Source of the DNA: Stutzerimonas stutzeri
Lineage (GTDB): Bacteria > Pseudomonadota > Gammaproteobacteria > Enterobacterales > Pasteurellaceae
DNA: 64,000 nucleotides
Assembly (NCBI GenBank): GCA_901420285.1
Contig: CABDVE010000001.1
Span: forward strand, 806,001 to 870,000
Direction: 5' to 3'
In this document: positions 48,778-59,197 of the stretch, one piece after another
Position numbering within the stretch: position 1 is the stretch's first letter
Layout: each line of letters opens with the position of its first letter
Notes under the pieces: model-generated
Told to the model about the DNA's origin: nothing
Databases searched by the model: none
What the model saw: the letters and a program-made list of their open reading frames with translations, nothing else
Position numbers and translations under genes: made by a program

Positions 48778-49713
48778 CTAAGCCATAAGACGCAATCGCG
48801 CGCGCAACTCTTCCGCCGTTTGGCTCGTTTTAATTCTCTCAAACACCTGATTTGCTTCATCATATTCTTTATTCAAATAACGCAACCACTGCTTAATTCG
48901 AGCGACATGATAAAAACCGGAATCATGGAAATTTTCCATTTCGGCGTATTTTTGTATGATCTTTTGAATCTCTGTCCAAGGCATTTTTGCGATATTTTGT
49001 TTTAGCACACGGCTTAAATTCGGGATATTGAGCGCGCCGCGGCCGACCATTAAATCATCACAACCCGTTTGTTTTAAACAATCCTGCCCGTCTTGCCATC
49101 GCCAAATTTCGCCGTTGGCGATAACGGGAATGGATAAACGCTCGCGAATTTCACCGATTTTCGGCCAATTAATGCGATCGGCGCGATAGCCGTCCATTTT
49201 CGTTCGCCCATGCACGGTGATTTCTGTGGCACCGCCTTGTTGTACCGCATCGGCGATTTCAAAGGCTTGCGAAATATTGTCCCAACCTAACCGCACTTTG
49301 ACGCTGACGGACTGTGTTTTCGGCACCGCATTGCGCAACGCACGGACGGCGCGATAAATCAATTCAGGTTGCTTCAATAACGCTGCACCGCCGTTGCTAC
49401 CGTTGACGGTTTTCGACGGGCAACCGCAGTTCAAATCAATGCCGTGCGAACCGAGTTCAATGGCGCGATTCGCATTCTCGGCAAGATAATCGGGATGTTG
49501 GCCGAGTAATTGCACGCGCACCGGCGTGCCGGAAGGGGTGAAGCCCTGATTTTTGAGTTCAGGGCATAAGCGATAAAACACTTTTTCGGGGAGAAGTTGA
49601 TCAACCACGCGGACAAATTCCGTAATGCATAAATCGTAGTCGTTCACTTCAGTGAGAAGTTGGCGCACAAAAGGATCAAGCACGCCCTGCATCGGCGCAA
49701 GCAGCACGCGCAC
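48778..49713 (-). CDS. dusC: tRNA-dihydrouridine(16) synthase DusC
   Basis: An FMN enzyme that reduces uridine 16 in the tRNA D-loop. The 311-residue protein starts [20 protein letters not shown], which is specific to the DusC branch. The catalytic cysteine is Cys98 in [16 protein letters not shown], followed by the FMN-phosphate region [10 protein letters not shown] and [17 protein letters not shown] is encoded on a repeat copy (49323-49332). It begins 3 bases after djlA, so the two are cotranscribed. Confidence 0.94.
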   Translation of the reverse strand: MRVLLAPMQGVLDPFVRQLLTEVNDYDLCITEFVRVVDQLLPEKVFYRLCPELKNQGFTPSGTPVRVQLLGQHPDYLAENANRAIELGSHGIDLNCGCPSKTVNGSNGGAALLKQPELIYRAVRALRNAVPKTQSVSVKVRLGWDNISQAFEIADAVQQGGATEITVHGRTKMDGYRADRINWPKIGEIRERLSIPVIANGEIWRWQDGQDCLKQTGCDDLMVGRGALNIPNLSRVLKQNIAKMPWTEIQKIIQKYAEMENFHDSGFYHVARIKQWLRYLNKEYDEANQVFERIKTSQTAEELRARLRLMA

Positions 49714-49716
49714 GGC

Positions 49717-50583
49717 TTATTTCCAGCCTTTCGCTTTACAAATTAAATCGTAAGCCGCTTGAATTTGTTGTGCTTTTTCTTTCGCCATTTCCATCATTTC
49801 CGGCGGCAGGCCTTTCGCCACCAATTTGTCCGGATGATGTTCGTTCATTAAGCGACGATACGCGCGTTTCACGGTTTGTTGGTCGTCGGCATCGCTCACG
49901 CCTAAAACCTTGTACGCGTCGTTTAAGGTCGGGCCCGAAGATTGTTGATAGCCGCTGCTTTGTTGATATTCATAACCGCCGCGTTGTTGGTATGCGCCTT
50001 GCTGAGATTGCCGATAGAAACCGCCTTGCGTAAACGCCCGCGCGGCCATTTCCATGGCGATCATTTGCTCGAATTGCATACGCGATAAGCCCAATTCTTC
50101 GGCAATCACATAAAGGACTTCTTTTTCACCTTCGTGTAACTGTGAATCGGCAAACGCCGCCTGCACTTGCACATGCAAGAACATCCGCAATAAGTCGGCA
50201 CGCTGTCCGCAACCGATACGAAATTCGCGAATCACCTGACGAATTGGGAAATCCGCTTCTTTGCCACGACGGAACGCTTCTTGCGCCAGTTTGCGGCCGG
50301 CATCGTCCAGTTTCATTTGCGCCATCAATTGATTGGCAAGCTGAATGTCTTCTTCCGTGACACGCCCTTTGGATTTGCTCAAATGCCCTAACACCGCGAA
50401 AGTGGTTTGCATAAACAAATCCTGACGGGTCGTTTTGCGTTTAAAGAAGCTGGAATTGACGGCACCCAGTTCGTACAGCTTTTTATCTGCAATGGAGCCC
50501 AAAATCAGCCCAGCGATGGCGCCGAAAAAGCCGCCTATTTTCCAACCGATAAATACGCCTAAAATTTTTCCGATAAAATTCAT
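49717..50583 (-). CDS. djlA: DnaJ-like membrane co-chaperone DjlA
   Basis: DjlA is a DnaK co-chaperone anchored in the inner membrane by one N-terminal glycine-rich helix (IGWKIGGFFGAIAGLILGSIA). The 288-residue protein has a TerB-like middle domain (about 55-185), a Gln/Tyr/Gly-rich linker (about 190-220), and a C-terminal J domain with the HPD triad (NEHHPDKLV). The layout matches E. coli DjlA. A Haemophilus USS (50599-50607) lies just upstream of the gaggaaag ribosome site. Confidence 0.93.
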   Translation of the reverse strand: MNFIGKILGVFIGWKIGGFFGAIAGLILGSIADKKLYELGAVNSSFFKRKTTRQDLFMQTTFAVLGHLSKSKGRVTEEDIQLANQLMAQMKLDDAGRKLAQEAFRRGKEADFPIRQVIREFRIGCGQRADLLRMFLHVQVQAAFADSQLHEGEKEVLYVIAEELGLSRMQFEQMIAMEMAARAFTQGGFYRQSQQGAYQQRGGYEYQQSSGYQQSSGPTLNDAYKVLGVSDADDQQTVKRAYRRLMNEHHPDKLVAKGLPPEMMEMAKEKAQQIQAAYDLICKAKGWK

Positions 50584-50686
50584 TCTTTCCTCAATTTAAA
50601 GTGCGGTTAAAAATCCAATCGTTTTTAAAGCCCGCTTGCAATGACAAGATTTGTTTATAATGGCGCCCAAAATCCATTTCTCAAGT

Positions 50687-51328
50687 TTATACGCCGAATT
50701 CAGCGCGATAGGCACGCATTGCCGGAAGATGCGCGGTATATCGTGGATCTTGTTCGATAAATTGCATTAAATCGTCTAAATCAATAATCGACAATACGCG
50801 GCATTGATAATCGCGCTCCACTTCCTGAATCGCCGAAAGTTTGCCTTTGCCGCGCTCTTTACGGTTTAACGCAATCAACACGGCAGCCAGTTCGGCATTG
50901 TTCGCGTCGATTAATTCCATGGATTCGCGAATCGCCGTACCGGCCGTGATAACATCGTCCACCAATAGAATTTTGCCTTGTAATGGGCTACCGATTAAAT
51001 TGCCGCCTTCGCCGTGATCTTTGGTTTCTTTGCGGTTAAAGCAAACCGGTTTATCTACGCCGTAGCGGTTAAATAATGCCACGGAAACCGTGGTGCCGAT
51101 GGGAATGCCTTTGTAAGCCGGCCCAAAGACCACGTCAAACAGCACCGCATTGGAGGCAATGGCGGCGGCATAAAATTCGCCCAAGCGGGCTAAGTCCGCA
51201 CCGGTATTAAATAAGCCCGCATTGAAAAAATATGGGCTTTTACGACCGGATTTCAAGGTGAATTCGCCGAATTTCAACACGTTTCGGTTCAAGGCGAATT
51301 CAATAAAATCGCGTTTATATTGTTCCAT
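50687..51328 (-). CDS. pyrE: Orotate phosphoribosyltransferase
   Basis: PyrE adds phosphoribose from PRPP to orotate in UMP synthesis. The 213-residue length is normal. The PRPP motif [16 protein letters not shown] and the flexible loop [14 protein letters not shown] are present. The stretch [19 protein letters not shown] includes SNAVL encoded on a repeat copy (51142-51151). It follows rph by 9 bases, the same order as in E. coli, where the leader tunes pyrE. Confidence 0.97.
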   Translation of the reverse strand: MEQYKRDFIEFALNRNVLKFGEFTLKSGRKSPYFFNAGLFNTGADLARLGEFYAAAIASNAVLFDVVFGPAYKGIPIGTTVSVALFNRYGVDKPVCFNRKETKDHGEGGNLIGSPLQGKILLVDDVITAGTAIRESMELIDANNAELAAVLIALNRKERGKGKLSAIQEVERDYQCRVLSIIDLDDLMQFIEQDPRYTAHLPAMRAYRAEFGV

Positions 51329-51337
51329 TTTTAATCC

Positions 51338-52054
51338 TTATAAACCCAATGCTTCGCGTTGTGCGGCAAAAATCTGTTTGCAACCTTGTTTGGCTAAATC
51401 TAATAAAGTCAGTAATTCTTCATGGCTAAACGGCTCACCTTCCGCCGTGCCTTGTACTTCAATCATGCGGCCGTCTTCCATCATGACAACGTTCATATCG
51501 GTTTCTGCGACAGAATCTTCCTCATATTCCAAATCGCACACCGCTTCGCCATTGACGATGCCGACGGAAATCGCCGAAACCAAACCTTTAATCGGATTGG
51601 TTTTAAGCGTACTGTCGGCGATTAAAGCATGAATCGCATCATACAATGCCACCGCCGCACCGGTAATGGATGCGGTGCGCGTACCACCATCCGCTTGAAT
51701 CACGTCACAATCTAAGGTAATTGCGCGTTCGCCGAGCGCTTGCAAATCCACCATTGCGCGTAAAGAACGGGCGATTAAGCGCTGAATTTCCATGGTGCGC
51801 CCGCCTTGTTTGCCTTTTGCCGCTTCGCGTTGCATACGGCTATGAGTGGAGCGCGGTAACATGCCGTATTCCGCCGTTACCCAGCCTTGCCCTTGACCTT
51901 TTAAGAAACGTGGAACCGTATCTTCCACTGTGGCGGTGCAAAGCACTTTAGTATCGCCGAATTCCACTAATACCGAGCCTTCGGCGTGTTTTGTGTAATT
52001 ACGGGTAATTTTGATCGAACGCGGTTGGTTATTTTCTCGATTATTCGGACGCAT
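51338..52054 (-). CDS. rph: Ribonuclease PH
   Basis: RNase PH trims tRNA 3' ends by phosphorolysis. With ATG 52054 ([18 protein letters not shown]), preceded by agga, the protein has 238 residues, exactly as in E. coli; in-frame codons upstream to 52096 are not needed. TYAEGSVL-like [31 protein letters not shown] and [14 protein letters not shown] are the phosphate- and RNA-binding motifs. The C-terminus is complete, unlike the frameshifted gene of E. coli K-12. It is cotranscribed with pyrE. Confidence 0.96.
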   Translation of the reverse strand: MRPNNRENNQPRSIKITRNYTKHAEGSVLVEFGDTKVLCTATVEDTVPRFLKGQGQGWVTAEYGMLPRSTHSRMQREAAKGKQGGRTMEIQRLIARSLRAMVDLQALGERAITLDCDVIQADGGTRTASITGAAVALYDAIHALIADSTLKTNPIKGLVSAISVGIVNGEAVCDLEYEEDSVAETDMNVVMMEDGRMIEVQGTAEGEPFSHEELLTLLDLAKQGCKQIFAAQREALGL

Positions 52055-52074
52055 AAACATTCCTATGGTTAATA

Positions 52075-52104
52075 AAAAAGCGCGCCATTTTAGCACGCTT
52101 TTAT
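52075..52104 (-). terminator. Terminator of the SulP gene
   Basis: On the minus strand, aaagcgtgc and gcgcgcttt pair with one G-T wobble and are followed by a T-run. It lies just after the SulP stop and just before rph, so rph-pyrE need their own promoter or read-through. Confidence 0.65.
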
Positions 52105-52109
52105 TTTCG

Positions 52110-53852
52110 TTACGGATTTGATTGTTCGAAAGCGCGAATTTTGTTAAAGGTTTCGTTCAAATCCGCGGAAAAATTAATTTTTTGCAATTCCGGTGTTGAA
52201 TTTGATTTCACCAACATGCGTAGTGGCTGGAATTGCATATTGCACATATAAAGTTGCTGATGCGGCAACATATGTTGCACAAACCGCGTTAACGCGTGAA
52301 TGCCGCCTGTATCTAACACGGTCACTGCATCGCATTGTAATACGATATGTTTAATTTCATGGTCCGTATGTACGGTTTTGTCGTGCAAATCAGCGAACAA
52401 TTTATCTGCTGCGGCGAAGAATAACGGACCGCTAATGCGATAGACCAATACATCACTCAAATCCTCCGGCGCATTATGTTCAATGGCTTTGGTCATTTCG
52501 GCAATGGTGCGAATAAATAATAAACTCGCTAATAATACGCCGACGCTAATAGCGATGACCATATCGAATAACACGGTTAAAATTAAGCAAGTGAACAACA
52601 CCGCCATTTCATTTTTACCGGAACGACGGGCAAGACGAATAATTTCAGGCACATTCGCCATATTCCATGCCACCATTAATAACAACGCGGCCATTGAGGA
52701 AAGCGGCAAATAAGAAAGTGCTTGGGCAAATAACATTAATGCAAACAACACGAGAAGTGCATGTACTACGCTGGCAATCGGCGATACTGCACCGGATTTC
52801 ACATTTGCCGCCGAGCGGGCGATTGCTGCTGTCGCGGTAATTCCACCAAAGAACGGCGACACAATATTCCCCAAACCTTGTGCGAGTAATTCGTCATTGG
52901 AATGGTGTTTGGTGTCTGTCATATTATCTAAAACAACGACACACAATAACGATTCGATTGCGCCAAGCACCGCCATTGAAAATGCAGCCGGCAATAAGGC
53001 TTGTAAGCTAGAAAAATTCCATTGCACCAGTTCGCCTTGCGTATTCGGGATATTCCACGGCAATGCGAAATCCGGCAGTACGTTCGGAATACCGTTGCCG
53101 ATTGAACCGTCCGGCAACGTATATTGGAATGCGGTGCCAATTGTTGCTACGTCAAAGCCGAAATATTTCAACGTCAGTGCCAATAACGTACCGATGATTA
53201 CCGCCGGCAAATGCCCCGGAATTGATAGGCGTAACTTGTGCCATTGGGTTAAAACCAGCAAAGTGACCACGCCTACCGCCGTATCCGCCCAGTTAATCGT
53301 CGGAAGCGCGCTCAAAATCGCGTGAATTTTTTCAGGATAATGCGCCGGCATTTGAGGAATGGTTAGACCAAGGAAATCCTTAATCTGCAAGGTGCCGATG
53401 GTAATCCCAATCCCACAGGTAAAGCCTAAGGTGACAGGCAGCGGAATATATTCAATTAAGCGTCCGAGGCGAAATAACGCCATCAAAATTAGAATTACGC
53501 CCGATAACAAGGTCGCCATCAACAAGCCACTTAAGCCGAATTGTTGAGTGACCGGATAAAGAATGACCACAAAAGCGGCAGTTGGCCCGGAAATATTAAA
53601 GCGCGAGCCACCGGTCAGGGCGATCACAATCCCGGCAATAATCGCGGTGTAAAGCCCGTGTTGAGGAGGGACGCCACTAGCGATAGCCAGCGCCATGGAA
53701 AGCGGAATGGCGATTACGCCGACGGTTAATCCTGCCACGATATCTCGCATCAAAGATTTTTTCGTATAACCGGCACGAAATGCATCTTTCAATGCACTGA
53801 AAGGTTTCACCGCTAAAAAGACATTTTTTGAAAAAAGAGACTTAAGATGCAT
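52110..53852 (-). CDS. SulP-family anion transporter with STAS domain
   Basis: A 580-residue inner-membrane transporter of the SLC26/SulP family. The membrane part (about 30-430) begins with [24 protein letters not shown] and continues [29 protein letters not shown], the two SulP signatures. A cytoplasmic STAS domain follows (about 455-575; [18 protein letters not shown]). E. coli DauA carries C4-dicarboxylates; others carry sulfate or bicarbonate. The substrate cannot be told here, though bicarbonate or dicarboxylate uptake would suit a capnophilic organism. GTAFQYT is encoded on a repeat copy (53128-53137). Confidence 0.85.
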   Translation of the reverse strand: MHLKSLFSKNVFLAVKPFSALKDAFRAGYTKKSLMRDIVAGLTVGVIAIPLSMALAIASGVPPQHGLYTAIIAGIVIALTGGSRFNISGPTAAFVVILYPVTQQFGLSGLLMATLLSGVILILMALFRLGRLIEYIPLPVTLGFTCGIGITIGTLQIKDFLGLTIPQMPAHYPEKIHAILSALPTINWADTAVGVVTLLVLTQWHKLRLSIPGHLPAVIIGTLLALTLKYFGFDVATIGTAFQYTLPDGSIGNGIPNVLPDFALPWNIPNTQGELVQWNFSSLQALLPAAFSMAVLGAIESLLCVVVLDNMTDTKHHSNDELLAQGLGNIVSPFFGGITATAAIARSAANVKSGAVSPIASVVHALLVLFALMLFAQALSYLPLSSMAALLLMVAWNMANVPEIIRLARRSGKNEMAVLFTCLILTVLFDMVIAISVGVLLASLLFIRTIAEMTKAIEHNAPEDLSDVLVYRISGPLFFAAADKLFADLHDKTVHTDHEIKHIVLQCDAVTVLDTGGIHALTRFVQHMLPHQQLYMCNMQFQPLRMLVKSNSTPELQKINFSADLNETFNKIRAFEQSNP

Positions 53853-53979
53853 AAAAAACCGACAAAATAAATATAAAAGAGCCGTTATTTTAGCGAAAAT
53901 TTAAAAAGATTTTTATGTTCTAGCGCAAAAAACTTGACTAAACCCAAACAAATCTTTATAGTTTGCGCCACCTCAACAC

Positions 53980-54069
53980 GGTGAGATGTCCGAGTGGTTG
54001 AAGGAGCACGCCTGGAAAGCGTGTATGTGGGAAACTGCATCGAGGGTTCGAATCCCTCTCTCACCGCCA
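53980..54069 (+). tRNA. tRNA-Ser (anticodon GGA)
   Basis: A 90-base class II tRNA gene with encoded CCA. The acceptor stem ggtgaga / tctcacc, anticodon stem cacgc / gcgtg, loop ctGGAaa, a long variable arm, and the T loop gttcgaatc are all visible. It reads UCC and UCU serine codons. It stands alone, downstream of the divergent SulP gene. Confidence 0.96.
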
Positions 54070-54403
54070 GAATACAATTCTTTAACGTTCGCCAACGTTT
54101 TCTAATGACTTCAAATCCTAATAAATTCAATAAGTTATCGTTTCTAACGTCGTCTAGTGTTTTTTAGTGATTGCTTGTAACCGTGATTTTTAGATCAGAG
54201 ATTTAGAAAATATGAGCAGAATTGTTACCCTCCTAAATTGACACCGCATTGAACCTCGCTATGCACCACAGTGAACTTTCAAAATAGCACCGCATTGAAC
54301 TGGCTAAACGCCTGCAGAAAGGTATTATTGAGAGGGGGGGAAGTCTGAAATTGAATTTCTCTTGTCGTATCGACATGATTTGCGGTTGGTGAATTGAAGA
54401 AAT
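54070..54403. other. tRNA-Ser 3' flank with two repeat half-sites
   Basis: There is no gene in this 334-base stretch. The first 110 bases are rich in variants of taacgt and ctaacg/ctagtg, a pattern seen where integrative elements attach beside tRNA genes, but no integrase is present. Two repeat-type motifs follow: acaccgcattgaa (54241-54253, inexact) and tagcaccgcattgaa (54285-54299, exact). Confidence 0.5.
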
Positions 54404-54432
54404 AAAAATGGGATCGTTGTGATCCCATTTTT
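54404..54432. terminator. Terminator of typA
   Basis: The 12-bp stem aaaaatgggatc / gatcccattttt with loop gttgt has T-runs on both strands and abuts the typA stop. Confidence 0.87.
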
Positions 54433-54433
54433 G

Positions 54434-56284
54434 TTAGTGTGTGCTGGTACTGGTTGTAGTACGGTTGGCTCGTTTACGATCGTTTTCCGTAAGCAGTTTT
54501 TTGCGGATGCGGATCGATTCCGGTGTGACCTCTACCAGTTCGTCATCATCAATAAATTCGATGGCTTGTTCGAGGCTAAATTTCACCGGTGTGGTGAGGA
54601 CGATAGCGTCATCTTTACCGGAAGCGCGCATATTGGTGAGCTTTTTGCCTTGTAAGCAGTTGACGGTTAAGTCGTTGGAACGGCTGTGAATGCCGATAAT
54701 TTGACCTTCATACACTTCTACGTTCGCCTCGATCATTAATTTGCCACGTTCTTGCAAGCCGAATAATGCATAGCCTAACGCTTTACCGGTGGCGTTAGAA
54801 ATTAATACGCCGTTTTTGCGTTGGCCGATTTCGCCGCCTTTGATGTCGTCGTAATGGCTGAAACTGGAGTAAAGCAAGCCGGTGCCGGAGGTCATGGTCA
54901 TAAATTCGCCGCGAAAGCCAATTAAGCCGCGACTTGGAATGACGTATTCCAAACGTACGCGGCCTTTACCGTCCGGTAACATATCACGTACTTCGCCTTT
55001 ACGGATGCCTAAGGCTTCCATCACGGAACCTTGGTGTTGTTCTTCAACATCGATGGTAACTTGTTCGTAGGGTTCTTGTTTTTTGCCGTCGATTTCACGA
55101 TAAATTACACGCGGACGAGATACGGCGAGTTCGTAGCCTTCACGGCGCATATTTTCGATTAACACAGAAAGGTGCAATTCGCCGCGACCGGAAACGCGGA
55201 ATTCATCCGGGTTAGGTGTTTCTTCTACGCGTAATGCGACGTTGTGAACAAGTTCTTTATTTAAACGTTCGAGAATTTGACGAGAAGTGACATATTTGCC
55301 CTCTTGACCGGCAAACGGCGAGGTGTTAACACAGAAGAACATACTGACGGTTGGTTCATCCACACTTAATGAAGGTAGCGCTTCAACTTCATTGATATCG
55401 CAGATGGTATCGGAAATATTGAGCTCGCCTAAACCGGTAATCGCGATGATGTCGCCGGCGTAAGCCACGTCTTCTTCATAGCGTTGTAAACCAAGGTGCC
55501 CAAGAACTTGACCGATGCGGCCTTGGCGGGTTTTGCCTTCGCCGTTGATGATAGTAACCGGTTGGTTGGGTTTAATTGAGCCGCGTTTGATACGACCGAT
55601 ACCAATAACGCCTACATAGCTGTTATAGTCTAGTTGGGAAATTTGCATTTGGAACGGCGCATCAAGTTCTACTTTCGGCGGTTCGACGTGTTCGACGATG
55701 GCTTCAAATAACGGTGTCATATCTGTCGCAAGTGCTTCGTGTTCTAAACCGGCGACGCCGTTCAATGCGGAGGCATAAATAATCGGGAAGTCTAGTTGTT
55801 CGTCCGTTGCGCCAAGGTTCACGAATAAGTCGAACACTTGATCTACCACCCAATCGGGACGTGCCCCCGGGCGGTCAACTTTATTGATCACGACAATCGG
55901 TTTTAAGCCGTGCGCAAAGGCTTTTTGGGTGACAAAACGGGTTTGCGGCATTGGGCCGTCGAAAGCATCTACCACCAATAAAACTGAATCCACCATAGAA
56001 AGTACGCGTTCTACTTCGCCACCAAAGTCTGCGTGTCCCGGAGTGTCCACGATATTAATGCGGTAACCGTTCCAGTTGATTGCAGTATTTTTCGCCAAAA
56101 TGGTAATGCCGCGTTCTTTTTCAATATCGTTAGAGTCCATCACGCGTTCGTCTACATCGCCGCGGATGGATTCAAATGTGCCGGATTGTTGGAGTAATTT
56201 ATCTACAAGGGTGGTTTTACCATGGTCAACGTGCGCAATAATCGCAATGTTGCGCAGTTTGTTAATATCGATTTCGTTTTTCAT
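54434..56284 (-). CDS. typA: Ribosome-associated GTPase TypA/BipA
   Basis: TypA is a translational GTPase of the EF-G class that helps 50S assembly and stress adaptation. The 616-residue protein has G1 AHVDHGKTT (17-25), G2 [10 protein letters not shown]3 [12 protein letters not shown]4 NKVDRPGA and G5 YASALNG. Domains II and III are followed by the BipA-specific C-terminal domain ending in a basic tail. No repeat or USS copy lies in this gene. It is divergent from glnA, as in enterobacteria. Confidence 0.96.
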   Translation of the reverse strand: MKNEIDINKLRNIAIIAHVDHGKTTLVDKLLQQSGTFESIRGDVDERVMDSNDIEKERGITILAKNTAINWNGYRINIVDTPGHADFGGEVERVLSMVDSVLLVVDAFDGPMPQTRFVTQKAFAHGLKPIVVINKVDRPGARPDWVVDQVFDLFVNLGATDEQLDFPIIYASALNGVAGLEHEALATDMTPLFEAIVEHVEPPKVELDAPFQMQISQLDYNSYVGVIGIGRIKRGSIKPNQPVTIINGEGKTRQGRIGQVLGHLGLQRYEEDVAYAGDIIAITGLGELNISDTICDINEVEALPSLSVDEPTVSMFFCVNTSPFAGQEGKYVTSRQILERLNKELVHNVALRVEETPNPDEFRVSGRGELHLSVLIENMRREGYELAVSRPRVIYREIDGKKQEPYEQVTIDVEEQHQGSVMEALGIRKGEVRDMLPDGKGRVRLEYVIPSRGLIGFRGEFMTMTSGTGLLYSSFSHYDDIKGGEIGQRKNGVLISNATGKALGYALFGLQERGKLMIEANVEVYEGQIIGIHSRSNDLTVNCLQGKKLTNMRASGKDDAIVLTTPVKFSLEQAIEFIDDDELVEVTPESIRIRKKLLTENDRKRANRTTTSTSTH

Positions 56285-56301
56285 TGTTTAATCTTAAGTT
56301 G

Positions 56302-56371
56302 TGTAGGTGGGATTTAACCCAGCGAGAATATTTCAAGTAGTTTGAGTTGGTGGGATAAATCCCACCCTACA
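56302..56371. repeat. Dispersed-type inverted repeat between typA and glnA
   Basis: tgtaggtgggattta (56302-56316) is repeated inverted as taaatcccaccctaca (56356-56371, one inserted C). The inner part gtgggataaatcccac is itself a palindrome. It resembles REP-like intergenic elements and would fold into a long stem in the typA/glnA leader region. Confidence 0.6.
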
Positions 56372-56461
56372 GCCGAAAGGGCGGGAATTATACACGACTT
56401 TTTGAGTGCCCGCTATGTCGGGTAGGAAAATAAATCCAATGAAAAAAATGAGGAAATAGGT

Positions 56462-56467
56462 TATAAT
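56462..56467 (+). promoter_or_regulatory. -10 element of glnA
   Basis: TATAAT stands 46 bases before the glnA start. No convincing -35 or NtrC-type element was seen. Confidence 0.4.
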
Positions 56468-56512
56468 GCAGCCTTATTTTAATAATACTCGTAGCAAAAT
56501 AGAGGGCTCCTT

Positions 56513-57925
56513 ATGTCAAACGCAATTGCCAAGGTATTTAAGTTAATTGAAGAAAACGATGTTAAATTCGTGCTTCTTCGTTTCACCGATATTAAAGGCA
56601 AAGAACATGGTGTATCTATCCCAGTTAGCCTTGTGGATGAAGATATGTTCGAAGATGGTAAAATGTTCGACGGCTCGTCCGTGGAAGGTTGGAAAACCAT
56701 TAATAAAGCCGATATGCTGTTAATGCCGATGGCTGAAACCGCCGTGCTGGATCCTTTTGCGCAGATTCCGACACTTTCGCTTCGTTGTAGTGTATATGAA
56801 CCAACAACAATGCAAAGCTATGAGCGAGATCCTCGTTCGATCGCTATTCGAGCGGAGAATTATATGCGTTCTACAGGTATTGCCGATCAAGCTTTGTTTG
56901 GTCCGGAACCAGAGTTTTTCTTATTTGATGATGTGCGTTTTGACGTATCAATGAACCGTGCGTCTTTCTCCATCGACGACGTGGAAGCTGCTTGGAATAC
57001 CAACAAGAAATACGAAGGTGGCAACAATGCGTATCGTCCGTTGAAAAAAGGCGGTTATTGTGCTGTTGCACCAATCGACAGTGCGCACGATATTCGTTCT
57101 GAAATGTGCTTGATTCTAGAAGAAATGGGACTGGTGGTGGAAGCGCATCACCACGAAGTGGCGACCGCCGGTCAAAATGAAATTGCGACGAAATTTAATA
57201 GCTTAACCTTAAAAGCGGATGAAACCCAAATTTATAAATATGTGGTACAAAACGTTGCGCTTGAACATGGCAAAACCGCCTGCTTTATGCCGAAACCGAT
57301 TACCGGTGATAATGGCTCGGGCATGCACTGTAATATGTCCTTAAGTAAAGATGGTAAAAATATCTTCCAAGGCGACAAATATGCCGGTCTTTCGGAAACT
57401 GCACTTTACTATATCGGCGGGATCATCAAACATGCAAAAGCCCTAAACGCGTTTACCAATCCAAGTACTAATTCTTATAAACGCTTGGTGCCGGGCTTTG
57501 AGGCACCTGTATTATTGGCTTATTCCGCCAGTAACCGTTCCGCCTCGATTCGTATTCCAGCGGTAACTAACCCGAAAGCCATTCGTGTGGAAGCGCGCTT
57601 TCCGGATCCATTGGCAAATCCATATTTAGCCTTCGCCGCGTTATTAATGGCAGGCTTGGACGGCGTAGTGAATAAAATTCATCCGGGTGATGCGATGGAT
57701 AAAAACCTCTACGATCTTCCTCCGGAAGAACTTAAAGATATCCCAACCGTGGCAAGTTCTTTAGATGAAGCCTTAAATGCGTTAGAAAAAGACTACGAAT
57801 TCTTAACTCAAGGCAGCGTATTTAGCAAAGAATTTGTGGAAGCTTTTATTGGCATTAAACGTAAAGAAGTAGAACGTTTGAATATGGCACCGCATCCGGT
57901 TGAGTTTGAAATGTATTATGTGTAG
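56513..57925 (+). CDS. glnA: Glutamine synthetase (type I)
   Basis: GlnA makes glutamine from glutamate, ammonia and ATP as a cytosolic dodecamer. The 470-residue length is normal for GSI-beta. Visible are the N-terminal motif [17 protein letters not shown], the metal-binding [11 protein letters not shown], the ATP site [16 protein letters not shown], the glutamate flap [18 protein letters not shown], and the adenylylation-loop tyrosine in [10 protein letters not shown]. It has a gggctcc-poor leader and no linked glnL/glnG. The polysaccharide cluster begins 148 bases downstream. Confidence 0.97.
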   Translation: MSNAIAKVFKLIEENDVKFVLLRFTDIKGKEHGVSIPVSLVDEDMFEDGKMFDGSSVEGWKTINKADMLLMPMAETAVLDPFAQIPTLSLRCSVYEPTTMQSYERDPRSIAIRAENYMRSTGIADQALFGPEPEFFLFDDVRFDVSMNRASFSIDDVEAAWNTNKKYEGGNNAYRPLKKGGYCAVAPIDSAHDIRSEMCLILEEMGLVVEAHHHEVATAGQNEIATKFNSLTLKADETQIYKYVVQNVALEHGKTACFMPKPITGDNGSGMHCNMSLSKDGKNIFQGDKYAGLSETALYYIGGIIKHAKALNAFTNPSTNSYKRLVPGFEAPVLLAYSASNRSASIRIPAVTNPKAIRVEARFPDPLANPYLAFAALLMAGLDGVVNKIHPGDAMDKNLYDLPPEELKDIPTVASSLDEALNALEKDYEFLTQGSVFSKEFVEAFIGIKRKEVERLNMAPHPVEFEMYYV

Positions 57926-57945
57926 TTTATGTAGGGTTTAATATG

Positions 57946-57973
57946 GAAATGCGGGTAGTTTGTGCCGCATTTC
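57946..57973 (+). terminator. Hairpin after glnA
   Basis: The 9-bp stem gaaatgcgg / ccgcatttc with loop gtagtttgtg is followed by TGTTATAAA, so the T-run is weak. It is the only likely end point for glnA transcripts. Confidence 0.5.
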
Positions 57974-58021
57974 TGTTATAAATTTCAATATTTACAATGA
58001 TTTATATGGTTTTTTATTGTC

Positions 58022-58027
58022 TATAAT
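58022..58027 (+). promoter_or_regulatory. -10 element of the polysaccharide operon
   Basis: TATAAT stands 46 bases before the wzz start. The -35 region is AT-rich and unclear. Confidence 0.4.
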
Positions 58028-58073
58028 GGACCGATTATTTTTTTGGTAATAAGATTCTCTTAAAGGAATAAAT

Positions 58074-59183
58074 ATGAGCGAATTATCTTCTCAAAAACAA
58101 GATGAAATTGATTTAATAGAACTTTTCCGAGAACTTTGGAATAAAAAAAATTGGATTGCGCTTTGCGTGCTTGTGTGTACTTTCATTGCGGGTATTTATG
58201 CATTTACAGCGAAAGAGCAGTGGACTTCAAAAGCGGAAGTGATTGCGCCGAGAACAGCAGATCTAGGGGATTATTTCTTTGTGAGAAAAGAGTATGCTCG
58301 AATTGTCGGTGGTGAGTTTGATGCCGGTGTGACGGCAAGTAATTTATTCGGGCAGTTTAATTTGCTTTCAGAATCTTTAGACGAAAGAAGAAAATTCTTT
58401 GAGCAATCTGATTTTTATAAGAAAGAAACTGAAGGAAAATCAGAAACAGAAAAATTGCGCATTCTTTCGGATTTGATGACAAAAAATATTGCTATCAAAA
58501 AGCCGGATAGCAAAAAAGAGCCGGATCTCATTGGTAATCAAATTCGTTTTTATGCTGAAACCCCTGCTGAAGCGCAAGCTGTCTTATCACAGTTTATTTC
58601 TGCTATAAACAAGTCTGCGTATCAAATAGAGTTAGATGGTTTTCTTCTTTATTTCAATGAATTAGTATCCGATTTGAACTATGAAAAAACAAAGTTTGAG
58701 AGAGATTTGGCGATAAATAAATCTGTCCAGTTAGAAAATCTAGAAAATGCCTTAAGCATTGCGAAAGAAGCAGGGATAAAAGAATATTCAAAGTCTTTTA
58801 ATTCAGCAACTAATGATAATGCATTACAGGCAATAGCAATGTCTGATACAAAAATACCTCTCTCTGATTCTAAATTAAGTGATGGTGCATATCTTTTTAT
58901 GCTTGGGGAAAAATATCTCAAAGCACAAATTGAGGTTTTGAAAAAGAATAACATTATTTATCCCCCAAGATATTATCAAGTTTCTTCTTTACTTTCCGAA
59001 TTAGAACCCTTGTTAATTAAGGCAAAAGAAGTTAAAGCAAATGCATTTCGGTATCAGGCCTCACCGGATTATCCAGTGGTGAAGGATAAGCCTAAGAGAA
59101 TAATTATTCTGAGTATTGGATTTATTTTAGGTATGATTATTTCTTCTGCAATTATTCTAATTAGAAAACAAATAACTAAATAA
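58074..59183 (+). CDS. wzz: Wzz-type polysaccharide chain-length determinant
   Basis: A polysaccharide co-polymerase that sets how long polymerised chains grow. The 369-residue inner-membrane protein has TM1 at about 27-45 (WIALCVLVCTFIAGIYAFT) and a large coiled-coil periplasmic region. A proline motif (SPDYPVVKDKPKR) leads into TM2 (about 343-362). It also has the Wzz N-terminal block EIDLIELFRELWNKK. A good ribosome site (aaggaat) precedes it. It starts the AT-rich cluster directly after glnA. In H. influenzae a wzz homologue lies in the same place and begins a locus for high-molecular-weight lipooligosaccharide glycoforms. Confidence 0.9.
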   Translation: MSELSSQKQDEIDLIELFRELWNKKNWIALCVLVCTFIAGIYAFTAKEQWTSKAEVIAPRTADLGDYFFVRKEYARIVGGEFDAGVTASNLFGQFNLLSESLDERRKFFEQSDFYKKETEGKSETEKLRILSDLMTKNIAIKKPDSKKEPDLIGNQIRFYAETPAEAQAVLSQFISAINKSAYQIELDGFLLYFNELVSDLNYEKTKFERDLAINKSVQLENLENALSIAKEAGIKEYSKSFNSATNDNALQAIAMSDTKIPLSDSKLSDGAYLFMLGEKYLKAQIEVLKKNNIIYPPRYYQVSSLLSELEPLLIKAKEVKANAFRYQASPDYPVVKDKPKRIIILSIGFILGMIISSAIILIRKQITK

Positions 59184-59197
59184 AATTCTTGTTATAT

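Noticed and set aside
53885-54130. Minus-strand ORF of 81 codons over the tRNA-Ser gene
   Set aside because: It is the common spurious translation of an antisense serine tRNA ([22 protein letters not shown]).
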